NCBI RefSeq assembly: GCF_013367775.1
Contig: NZ_CP055157.1
Span: forward strand, 2,373,001-2,437,000
Length of the DNA: 64,000 nucleotides
From: Microbulbifer sp. YPW1
Lineage (GTDB): Bacteria > Pseudomonadota > Gammaproteobacteria > Pseudomonadales > Cellvibrionaceae
Reading direction: 5' to 3'
Every line of letters starts with the position of its first letter. Positions within the stretch are counted from its first letter, which is position 1. Shown one piece after another: positions 33,793-41,488 of this stretch. The notes under the pieces were generated by a model. It worked only from the letters and a program-made list of their open reading frames with translations, was not told where the DNA came from and did not search any database. Both the position numbers and the translations under genes were made by a program.

Positions 33793-36006
33793 ATGAAACG
33801 GAAACTCTTTTTCCTGCTTGGCTGCGCTTTTGCCAGTTATTCCTCTGCCGAGCAGCTGACTATCGACAGAATATTCTCGGATCCCGCCCTGAGCGGTACC
33901 AGCCCGCGTGCCTTGCAGTATTCGCCTGATGGCAGCCGGGTCACTTTTCTGAAAGGGCGCGAGGAAGATTACAACCGCTACGACCTGTGGGAGTACCGCT
34001 TGCGCGATGGCGAGACTCGCATGCTGGTGAACTCCGACAAGCTCCACCAAGGTGAGGAAAAGCTTTCGGACGAAGAGAAGGCCCGCCGTGAGCGCCAGCG
34101 CATCTTTGGCAGCGGCATCATGGAGTACAGCTGGTCGAAGGATGGCAAGTCCCTGCTGTTTCCTCTCGCCGGTGATGTCTTCTATTACGCGCTGGAAGAC
34201 GGCAAGTCCAAGCGCCTGACCGAAACAGAAGCTTTCGAAACCGATGTGCGCGTTTCCCCGCATGGGCGCTTTGTCTCGTTTATCCGCGACCAGAATATTT
34301 TTGTAGTGGATCTGGAAACCGGCAAGGAGCGTCAGCTCACCAGCGATGGTAAAGGCCCGATCAAAAATGGTATGGCGGAATTTGTGGCCCAGGAAGAAAT
34401 GGACCGCATGACCGGTTACTGGTGGTCACCGGATGAAAAACGTATCGCCTACCTGCAGGTAGACGAAAGCCCGGTGGACGAAGTTACCCGCAGCGAAATC
34501 TACGCAGACCGGATCGACATGATCCAACAGCGCTACCCGGCGGCGGGTCGTCCCAATGTAAAAATCAAACTGGGCGTACTGGATCTGGCCAGTGGCAAAA
34601 CCCAGTGGCTGGACCTGGGCAGCAACGAAGACATCTATATTCCGCGGGTAAAATGGGCCCGTGACAACCTGCTTTCCTATCAGTGGCAAAACCGCAGCCA
34701 GAACCGACTGGAACTGCGCTTTGTGGATATCCCCAGCGGCAAGACCCGCACCGCCCTGACGGAAACCAGTGATACCTGGGTGAACCTGTTCCATGGCCTG
34801 CGCTTCCTGAAAGACAGTGAGCGGTTTATCTGGGCGTCTGAAGAAGACGGCTACAAGCATCTCTACCTGTACGATTTTTCCGGCAAGCAACTGGCACAGC
34901 TGACCAGCGGTGAGTGGGCGATTGATGCGCTGGAAGCGCTGGATGAAAAGAATGGCAAGGTGTATTTCTCCGGGCGTAAAGATACCCCGTTGGAGCGCCA
35001 CCTGTACGTGACCGATCTCGTTGGCAACGGCAAGATTGAAAAAATCTCGTCCCGCGAGGGCATGCACAGTATCGAGTTTGCCGACGATGCTTCCGGGTAT
35101 ATCGATACTTACTCCAATCCGTCCACTCCCGCCCAGGTCAGCCTGCACGGTGTCGATGGCAAGCGGATTACCTGGCTGCAGGAAAACAAGGTGGAAAAAG
35201 GCCACCCGCTGTACCCGTACATGAGTGACTGGATCGAGCCCGAGTTCGGCACCATCAAGGCACCGGAAGGCCACACCCTGTATTACCGCATGTACAAACC
35301 GGCGGGCTTTGATCCGAAGAAAACCTATCCGACGATGGTATTCCTGTACGGCGGCCCGCACGCACAGCTGGTGACCAACAGCTGGGACAGACCGTTTAAC
35401 CAGTACATGGCGCAGCAGGGTTATGTGGTATTTACCCTGGACAACCGCGGCTCCGCCCATCGCGGCAAGAAATTTGAAGATCCGATCTTCAAAAAAATGG
35501 GCAGCGTGGAAGTGGATGATCAGGTTACCGGGGTGAAATTCCTGCGCTCTCTGCCATTCGTGGATCACGCGCGCATCGGTGTTTACGGCCACAGCTACGG
35601 CGGCTATATGGCGCTGATGACCATGTTCAAGGCCGGCGATTATTTCAAAGCGGGGATTTCCGGTGCGCCGGTAACCGACTGGGGGCTGTACGACACCCAT
35701 TACACCGAGCGCTATATGGGTAACCCCAATGAAGTCCCGGAGGCTTACGAGGCGTCCTCTGTATTCCCGTACGCCAAGGACCTGAAAGGCTCGCTGCTGA
35801 TTTACCACGGCATGGCAGACGACAATGTCCTGTTTACCAATACCACCAAGCTGATCAAGCAGCTGCAGGATAACGGGCAGCAGTTTGAACTGATGACCTA
35901 CCCGGGTAAAAAGCACAGCCTGCGCGGCAAGGAAACCCGCAAGCACTGGTATACGATGATGAAAGACTTTTTTGACCGTCACCTGAAAGGCGCCGAAGAA
36001 AAGTAA
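33793..36006 (+). CDS. Dipeptidyl peptidase IV-type S9 peptidase, secreted
   Basis: 737 residues. A signal peptide (about 1-19, ending SSAEQ) precedes a beta-propeller domain (about 30-470) and a C-terminal alpha/beta hydrolase. The nucleophile is Ser601 in GHSYGGY; the Asp (GMADDNVLF) and His (KKHSLRG) of the triad are visible. The Glu pair that anchors the substrate N-terminus is probably in AQEEMDRMTGYWWSPD. It removes X-Pro dipeptides from peptides in the periplasm or outside. A terminator follows. Substrate range is inferred from the family. Confidence 0.95.
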   Translation: MKRKLFFLLGCAFASYSSAEQLTIDRIFSDPALSGTSPRALQYSPDGSRVTFLKGREEDYNRYDLWEYRLRDGETRMLVNSDKLHQGEEKLSDEEKARRERQRIFGSGIMEYSWSKDGKSLLFPLAGDVFYYALEDGKSKRLTETEAFETDVRVSPHGRFVSFIRDQNIFVVDLETGKERQLTSDGKGPIKNGMAEFVAQEEMDRMTGYWWSPDEKRIAYLQVDESPVDEVTRSEIYADRIDMIQQRYPAAGRPNVKIKLGVLDLASGKTQWLDLGSNEDIYIPRVKWARDNLLSYQWQNRSQNRLELRFVDIPSGKTRTALTETSDTWVNLFHGLRFLKDSERFIWASEEDGYKHLYLYDFSGKQLAQLTSGEWAIDALEALDEKNGKVYFSGRKDTPLERHLYVTDLVGNGKIEKISSREGMHSIEFADDASGYIDTYSNPSTPAQVSLHGVDGKRITWLQENKVEKGHPLYPYMSDWIEPEFGTIKAPEGHTLYYRMYKPAGFDPKKTYPTMVFLYGGPHAQLVTNSWDRPFNQYMAQQGYVVFTLDNRGSAHRGKKFEDPIFKKMGSVEVDDQVTGVKFLRSLPFVDHARIGVYGHSYGGYMALMTMFKAGDYFKAGISGAPVTDWGLYDTHYTERYMGNPNEVPEAYEASSVFPYAKDLKGSLLIYHGMADDNVLFTNTTKLIKQLQDNGQQFELMTYPGKKHSLRGKETRKHWYTMMKDFFDRHLKGAEEK

Positions 36007-36030
36007 TCACTATTCGACAACCGGAAAACC

Positions 36031-36061
36031 AAAAGGGCTTTGCACTGCAAAGCCCTTTTTT
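36031..36061. terminator. Bidirectional intrinsic terminator
   Basis: AAAAGGGCTTTGC (36031-36043) pairs with GCAAAGCCCTTTT (36047-36059) around a 3-nt loop, with T residues to 36061 on the plus strand and A residues at the other end. It serves the DPP-IV gene and can serve the convergent phosphoesterase operon. Confidence 0.9.
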
Positions 36062-36092
36062 GTGAGCCGCGTTTGTGAAGCGGCCTGCTAAA

Positions 36093-38573
36093 TCAGTTGC
36101 TCGGACACAGCCCCTGCAGTCGCAACAGCGGACCCTGTCCAGTTTCCTTGGAAGTCATGTCGACCCCATTACTCCCTGACTGGGAGGCGATGACCAGTCC
36201 GGTGTTGTTGCCGAGCCAGGTTTCCACAATGCCGGAAGCGAGCAGGTCAATCTGGTGACTGCCAGTGGAGGAGGGCACGAAGCTGGCCAGTTGTGATCCG
36301 AGAATCACACTGCCACCGACGCTGTTCCAGGTTGCGGACTCTTCCTGCCAGCCTGCGGTGGCTCGGTAAATACCGTAGGTATTTCCGGAGCGATCGGTTA
36401 CGTTCAGTTCCAGTTGGGCCTGGGTAAAGCTGGAGCAGTTCTCTATGCCTGTCAGATCAAATTTGACCAGGGTGTAGAGCTCCCCGTACTGGCGATCACT
36501 GCCATCGGCCAGTAGTCCATCGCTGCTGCCATCAAAGTTGCTCGCGCCCTGTGCCGAGCCGACGAATACGTCGTCCGATGCAGCCTGCACAAATTGCTGG
36601 CTGGTGCCGGAACCGGAAGAGCTGCCCGAGGAGCTACTGGAGGAGCTACTCGACGAACTGCCGCCGCAATCGGCGTCGACGGTCAGTACCGGCGCGGTAC
36701 CGGTTTCCTTGGAGGTCATATCCACACCGTCACTACCACCCAGTGAGGCGATTACCAGTCCGTGGTTGCCACCGCCCAGCCAGCTCTCAATGACATTGCC
36801 CGCGAGCGCAACCTGACGCAGTCCGGTGGTGGATGGGGTAAAGCTGGCGACCTGGCTGCCGAGCATGCCGCTGCCACCAATATTGCCCCAGGTTGCGGAC
36901 TCTTCCTGCCAGTCACTGGCCGCCAGGTAAACGCCGAAGCTGCTGTTGGAGTAGTTGGTGATATTCAATTCCAGGGTGACATTGCTGAAGCTGCTACAGC
37001 TCGCGATATCGTCCAGGTCAAATTTCACCAGGGTCATCATCTGGCCATAGGCGGAATCGCTGGCATCGGCCAGCAGGCCTTCATTGCTGCCGTCGTAGTT
37101 GGTCGATGTGAAGTTGGCGGTGACAAATACATCGTCGCTGGCGGTCAGTGCTGTGGCTTGCCCACCGGAGCCGCTACCGGAAGAACCGCCGGATGAACTG
37201 CTCGAGCTACTGCCTGGGTTGGTCCCGATCACGCTGCGGTTACTGGCGTTGCGAGTCAGGCTCATCGCTTCGCCCACGTGGTTTGCACTCCACCAGTTGA
37301 TGTTGCCGGGCAGTACCAGCGAATCGGCAGCGCGCTCGGCGCGGCTCAGGGTGCTGGCGGAGGTGTTGAACTGCGCGGTGCGCACAACTACTTCTTCACC
37401 GCTCACCTGAATCACCTTGAACTGCTGGATGCTGGCGAGATCAATGGTCCAGGATTTGGGATCGTTGGCGGAGCGCGCCGGCGCTCCCCAGCTACCTTCG
37501 CCCACGTACACGGTGCCGCCGTTGCCGGTCGCTGCAAAGCCGTTGCCATCCGGGATCAATGCTTCGGTGAGTTTGGTCATGTGGGTGTCCGACTCCACCA
37601 CCAGATTGATCGCGTTGTCGTAAAAGTCCTGCGCCCACCAGCTGTGCAGAATGGTGTTTTCCGATTTACCGGAATAGTGCGGGAACATGGGCTTGTGATA
37701 TTGGGCAAAACGCCACTGGGCGCTGCTGCCATAGGCCGCGAGGTCGCTCTGCAGCCAGCTGTTCATGGCGCTGGCATAGGAAGACCAGCCGCTGTTTTTG
37801 AACTGGCTGTTGAGGGTGTAAACACGCAGCAGCGGGGACACCTGCACGGCACCGTAGGTGTCATCCGGATTGCAGTTGCCGTCGCCGTCGAAATCCACAC
37901 CGAACACCTGACACAGGGTGAAGTAGTTGTTGTCTTCGTGATTGCCGTGGGTGGGAATCAGCGGGTAAATACGCTGGTAGTTGTAGCCGTCGATCTGGTC
38001 GCTGGAGTAGGTCAGCTCCCAGTCATCGAGGAATGCGCGCATCTGCGATGCGCTATTGGCATCGGTAAAGTCACCACCATGCATCACCGCCAGCGGGCGG
38101 ATTTTTGCCAGCAACTGGTTGCCCTGGCGGCGGGTGGTGTGGCCGGTGCGGGTATCCCCGCCGGCGACGACCACAAACGGGTCGTTGTTTTGCGGCGCGG
38201 TGCGAAACCAGAAGCGATCGCCACAGCCATCCTGGTCACACACGCGATAGAAAATTTCCGCGTCCGCTGTGAGATTTTGCAGACGCACGAAATGGCTGAC
38301 CACACTGCTGTCAAAAGTACGGGTGGCATCGACACCGGCTGTGGACCAGCCGCTCTCATCAGTGGTGTAGCCGTAACTTACGTAAGGATTGTTACTGCTG
38401 CCGTCCGGAGAAAAGCCGATGACGGCGCTGTCGCGACCATCGCTATCCCATACCAGCCGGTGATGTTTGGTGGCCGCATTGGCGTCTGTGAAAGTTAGAC
38501 CTGCGAACATCGCAGCACAGATGGTACTGCGTGCGATTCCGGCCCATAGATTACTACCCAGAAAGTTGTTCAT
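36093..38573 (-). CDS. Secreted metallophosphoesterase with two tandem carbohydrate-module-like domains
   Basis: 826 residues. A signal peptide (about 1-33) precedes a purple-acid-phosphatase-like N-terminal domain (about 35-125) and a metallophosphoesterase domain (about 130-440) with metal motifs GGDTRTG, MHGGDFTDAN, THGNHED, HKPMF and ESDTHM. A serine-rich linker then leads to two near-repeat modules (about 475-640 and 665-826), each starting SDDVFV and including LVKFDL and WQEESATW, the pattern of DNRLRE-type domains; a second polyserine linker lies between them. Such linkers are typical of Cellvibrionales secreted enzymes. Role: extracellular phosphate release, probably while bound to a polymer. 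Third gene after the cytochrome and DUF1566 genes. Confidence 0.92.
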   Translation of the reverse strand: MNNFLGSNLWAGIARSTICAAMFAGLTFTDANAATKHHRLVWDSDGRDSAVIGFSPDGSSNNPYVSYGYTTDESGWSTAGVDATRTFDSSVVSHFVRLQNLTADAEIFYRVCDQDGCGDRFWFRTAPQNNDPFVVVAGGDTRTGHTTRRQGNQLLAKIRPLAVMHGGDFTDANSASQMRAFLDDWELTYSSDQIDGYNYQRIYPLIPTHGNHEDNNYFTLCQVFGVDFDGDGNCNPDDTYGAVQVSPLLRVYTLNSQFKNSGWSSYASAMNSWLQSDLAAYGSSAQWRFAQYHKPMFPHYSGKSENTILHSWWAQDFYDNAINLVVESDTHMTKLTEALIPDGNGFAATGNGGTVYVGEGSWGAPARSANDPKSWTIDLASIQQFKVIQVSGEEVVVRTAQFNTSASTLSRAERAADSLVLPGNINWWSANHVGEAMSLTRNASNRSVIGTNPGSSSSSSSGGSSGSGSGGQATALTASDDVFVTANFTSTNYDGSNEGLLADASDSAYGQMMTLVKFDLDDIASCSSFSNVTLELNITNYSNSSFGVYLAASDWQEESATWGNIGGSGMLGSQVASFTPSTTGLRQVALAGNVIESWLGGGNHGLVIASLGGSDGVDMTSKETGTAPVLTVDADCGGSSSSSSSSSSSGSSSGSGTSQQFVQAASDDVFVGSAQGASNFDGSSDGLLADGSDRQYGELYTLVKFDLTGIENCSSFTQAQLELNVTDRSGNTYGIYRATAGWQEESATWNSVGGSVILGSQLASFVPSSTGSHQIDLLASGIVETWLGNNTGLVIASQSGSNGVDMTSKETGQGPLLRLQGLCPSN

Positions 38574-38653
38574 GGGGAAACTGTCCTGATTAAGGATTAT
38601 TGTGGGGCGAATTGGTTTGGAAAAAGGTACTGCGAGGAAGAGTGTGCGAGCGC

Positions 38654-39343
38654 TTAGTGACAGCTTTTTGAATTTCTAGCCACCAGGCGCACAAATGCCG
38701 CATTGCGGTGTGGAAGTGTGACCTGTTGCCCTTCCACAAAACTGACCGCTTCGGCGCCGCTTCCCAGATGCTGGTAAATGCCCTGCAGTGGTTTTCCGGA
38801 ATCCGCGGTCCAGTAATCCCCGCGCTTGGTCTTCGGGAAGAACGCGGTATTGATGGCCGGCTGGCCCGCTTTGCTGTCGGCATATACCAGGGTGCGCAGT
38901 TCGGTTGCGCTTGGCAGTCGCCAGTTATTTTCTGCACATAGCTGTTGCTCGCGGGTGCGACGGATCAGGTCCGCGGTATCGCAGCGGTCCGGTTCAAAGT
39001 AGCAGTCGCCAAGGTTCTGGGAGCCTGCCGCCGGTAGCGGCATTGCGTCCTGTATTGCGGCAGCGGTCGTGAATCCTGTTTCCGCTTTCCGGTACCAGGA
39101 GTAGGTCCAGAGACCATCGTGAATACTTTCATCGTCGGTTTTGACTTCCCACAACAGGCCGGTGTTTGTGTCACAAACACAGGACCAGGGGCCGGACCAG
39201 GGAGCAAGCGCGTCGCCGCGGTTATTTATTTTTACCAGGTGATACGGCTGGGGTTCCGGGTTGGCCGGTTGCTTGAGGAATGCAGCCAGGCATAAAACCA
39301 GCGGCAGGCCAGTAACGACGAAGGTGCGTTGCCAGCGGTTCAT
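38654..39343 (-). CDS. DUF1566-domain membrane-anchored or secreted protein
   Basis: 229 residues. An N-terminal hydrophobic stretch (about 8-22) acts as a signal or anchor. The rest is a DUF1566 domain (also called Lcl C-terminal): NTGLLWEVKTDD, WRLPSATELRTLVYAD, YWTADSG and AAFVRLVAR. Four or more cysteines suggest disulfides in the periplasm. It overlaps the upstream cytochrome gene by four bases (ATGA), so the two are coupled. DUF1566 has no settled function; its link with a cytochrome and a phosphoesterase is unusual. Confidence 0.88.
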   Translation of the reverse strand: MNRWQRTFVVTGLPLVLCLAAFLKQPANPEPQPYHLVKINNRGDALAPWSGPWSCVCDTNTGLLWEVKTDDESIHDGLWTYSWYRKAETGFTTAAAIQDAMPLPAAGSQNLGDCYFEPDRCDTADLIRRTREQQLCAENNWRLPSATELRTLVYADSKAGQPAINTAFFPKTKRGDYWTADSGKPLQGIYQHLGSGAEAVSFVEGQQVTLPHRNAAFVRLVARNSKSCH

Positions 39344-40887
39344 TGGGCGAACGCCAGGCGAATGGCACGGGTGTGCCGGGTGTGGGCAATCTGCGCGCGG
39401 TCAAAGGCGGAAACCCACAGGCAGATACCGTCGCCGATAGGGACATCCAGCGATGAGCCGGTTACCAGACTGCGCGCCATTTCCAGTGTCCAGTATCCCT
39501 CATGCCAGCGCGCCCGCGCGCGCACGTCGGCGCGGTCGCCTTCGAACCGGTTGGAGTTGTACAGCACCGAGGGCATCACGCTGCCCGTGGGAATCCCGGC
39601 ATCGGCCGCTTCGGTATACGGGTGATAATCGAACCAGGGAATAACCCGCAGGTTGTGCCCGGCATTGGACAGCGCAGCCAACTGCTCCGGGCTCTGCGGC
39701 AGCCGCTTGGGGGTAATACTGTCGCGCCGGTACCACTGCCAGTTCATCACATAGGCGCCGGACTCCTTGCCATCCTGCTGGTAACCAGCGGTATAGCGGC
39801 GCTCGCCGGCGCGGGGGCGGTCTGCCGGGCCGATAAAATTGTCGTCGGCCAGATACATATCGTTGGAGCGCACGGCTTTCCAGTGCCACAGGTCGTGCAG
39901 CTGGCCATCGCTGCTGTAGTGGTAGCCCTTGCCGTGCCAGTTGGCCGGTTTATCCGGCAATGGCTTGCGGCCCAGATGTGCGGTGCCCGCGGCGCCAAAC
40001 GCGCAGTTGGGAGAGAGCAGTACCGCGAACTTGTCCTCGTAATGGCGCACTTCATTGAACTCATGGAATCCATCCTGCTGCACCTGCCAGCCGGTATCGG
40101 TTTTTAGCAGGGGCAGGTGCGCCAGGCTTTTATCCCTGTCGCGCCAGCGGGCCAGCAGGAAAAACTCCGTACCATTGCTCAGTGCACGCAGGGTCACGTT
40201 GGTAGCGCCGTTATCGAAGTTGGCACCGCCATCGGTGTTCACCGTAATAGAGCGGGCGGCTTGCCAATGGGGCTCATCGGCATTGCCGTCGATATGGATA
40301 TGATCACTCAGGGCGATACTCTTTACTTCGAGCGGGTAATGACTTTGCTGGCTGGTCAGCTGCCACATGATTGCGAACAACGGGAGCGCAGCAAGTGCGC
40401 TGATGCCCAGGCGCACCCGCGCGGGAAGCACAATGTGGAAAAGCGCCGAACGCCCCCAGCGAATCAGGTAGAGTCCCCCGTGTCCCAACAGGTACAGGCC
40501 CATACCGAGGGCGCAGAAAAAGTGGATATCGCGGGTGGTGCTGCCAGCGGTAAAAAACATCAGCCAGCCGCTGGCAAGCGAGCCTGCCAATACCGGGTAA
40601 CCGGCACGAATAATGGCTCTGTGCCATCCGCACCAGAGTGGACGCTTCTTTTGACTGGTATTTTTGATGCGGAAAATCAGATACAGCAGGGCGCAGAGAG
40701 AAATGGTGAGGGCGCTAAAAAAATGCAGCTGGTGTACTGCGCCCTGTGGCAGCAGTTCTTCGAACTCGGCGACCAGCGGACGCTGCAGGGTGGCGATACG
40801 CAGTCCAGTGAACAGGCTGCACAGCACTGCGAACATCGCAGCGCTGTGCAGCAGTATCCAGTTCAGGCTCTTGCGCTCGGGAGTCAC
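39340..40887 (-). CDS. Membrane cytochrome b fused to ethylbenzene-dehydrogenase-like heme-binding domain
   Basis: 515 residues. The first 190 residues hold about five membrane helices with spaced histidines (LHSAAMF, VHQLHFFSALT, DIHFFCALG, GHGGLYL), like a b561/formate-dehydrogenase-gamma cytochrome. Residues about 205-515 match the periplasmic EB_dh domain, the gamma-subunit heme domain of ethylbenzene and DMSO-dehydrogenase-type enzymes: IDGNADEPHWQAARSI, FFLLARWRD, DLWHWKAVRSNDMYLADDNF and WTLEMARSL. No molybdenum catalytic subunit is nearby, so the electron partner is unknown. It is the first gene of a three-gene minus-strand set. Confidence 0.85.
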   Translation of the reverse strand: MTPERKSLNWILLHSAAMFAVLCSLFTGLRIATLQRPLVAEFEELLPQGAVHQLHFFSALTISLCALLYLIFRIKNTSQKKRPLWCGWHRAIIRAGYPVLAGSLASGWLMFFTAGSTTRDIHFFCALGMGLYLLGHGGLYLIRWGRSALFHIVLPARVRLGISALAALPLFAIMWQLTSQQSHYPLEVKSIALSDHIHIDGNADEPHWQAARSITVNTDGGANFDNGATNVTLRALSNGTEFFLLARWRDRDKSLAHLPLLKTDTGWQVQQDGFHEFNEVRHYEDKFAVLLSPNCAFGAAGTAHLGRKPLPDKPANWHGKGYHYSSDGQLHDLWHWKAVRSNDMYLADDNFIGPADRPRAGERRYTAGYQQDGKESGAYVMNWQWYRRDSITPKRLPQSPEQLAALSNAGHNLRVIPWFDYHPYTEAADAGIPTGSVMPSVLYNSNRFEGDRADVRARARWHEGYWTLEMARSLVTGSSLDVPIGDGICLWVSAFDRAQIAHTRHTRAIRLAFAQ

Positions 40888-40953
40888 TTTGCCGCCTCAA
40901 ATAAGGAACAGCTTAGACGTATCCCGTGGCAGATTTATGAATTGCGCGCCCGC

Positions 40954-40981
40954 TAGAACCTTGCGCGTAGAACCTTGCGCG
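40954..40981. repeat. Perfect 14-bp tandem duplication
   Basis: TAGAACCTTGCGCG occurs at 40954-40967 and again at 40968-40981 with no spacer. It lies about 70 bp upstream of the cytochrome/EB_dh operon start and may be a recent slippage event or a double binding site. Confidence 0.85.
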
Positions 40982-41039
40982 AGGTTACCCAGTACGCGTT
41001 AGGGATCGACGCGCATTGTCCTGGGCGCAGTCGGCTTGT

Positions 41040-41291
41040 TCAGGCCGAGCCGTTCTCGCGGACGATCTGTTGGTACAGGCGGTCTTTCATGTGCGCCCGG
41101 CGTATCTTCAGCTGGTTGAAGTGATTGTCATCGGTGGCTACCCCTCGTTCTTCGAGTCCTCGTATTTCCTTATCCAGCTTGTGGTAACTGTCGCTGGTGG
41201 AACGGAACTCGAGGTCGTCCTCGCGCAGGTGCCGAATGGTCTGGGCGTATTTGGGGAAATCGGCTTCCAGTGCGTGGGAGGGTATTGCCAT
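41040..41291 (-). CDS. DUF465 family small protein (YdcH-like)
   Basis: 83 residues, highly charged and helical, forming an antiparallel coiled-coil hairpin as in DUF465: FRSTSDSYHKLDKEIRGLEERG and FNQLKIRRAHMKDRLYQQIV. The family is widespread and its function unknown. Single gene; an intergenic region of about 200 bp separates it from the siderophore receptor. Confidence 0.92.
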   Translation of the reverse strand: MAIPSHALEADFPKYAQTIRHLREDDLEFRSTSDSYHKLDKEIRGLEERGVATDDNHFNQLKIRRAHMKDRLYQQIVRENGSA

Positions 41292-41403
41292 TGATGTATC
41301 TCCAGTAGGTTGGTGAAAATTTAATCGTTACAGATAAAAGTCTAGCTGTTGATTCCGATGTCAGCCCCGCTGACGGCAGGCTCATGAACGCTCAACTAAA
41401 GCT

Positions 41404-41424
41404 AAATGATAATAAGTTGCATTT
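41404..41424. promoter_or_regulatory. Fur box upstream of the siderophore receptor
   Basis: The 21 bases at 41404-41424 begin AAATGATAATAAG and end TTGCATTT, a good match to Fur sites of the form ATGATAATnATTnTCATTT. One half-site (TGATAAT) is perfect. It lies 65 bp before the receptor start and should repress it when iron is plentiful. Confidence 0.75.
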
Positions 41425-41488
41425 GCGAAAGTGCTTCTCTAGAATCCCGTTCCAAATTCATGGGGTCATCTTCTGGGGATATACAAAG

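Noticed and set aside
34426..35982. 518-residue minus-strand frame
   Set aside because: Antisense to the DPP-IV peptidase, which has its triad and signal peptide.
36590..37215. Serine-codon repeats as a CRISPR or microsatellite locus
   Set aside because: They are in frame and encode polyserine linkers of the phosphoesterase.
37278..38498. 406-residue plus-strand frame
   Set aside because: Antisense to the metallophosphoesterase.
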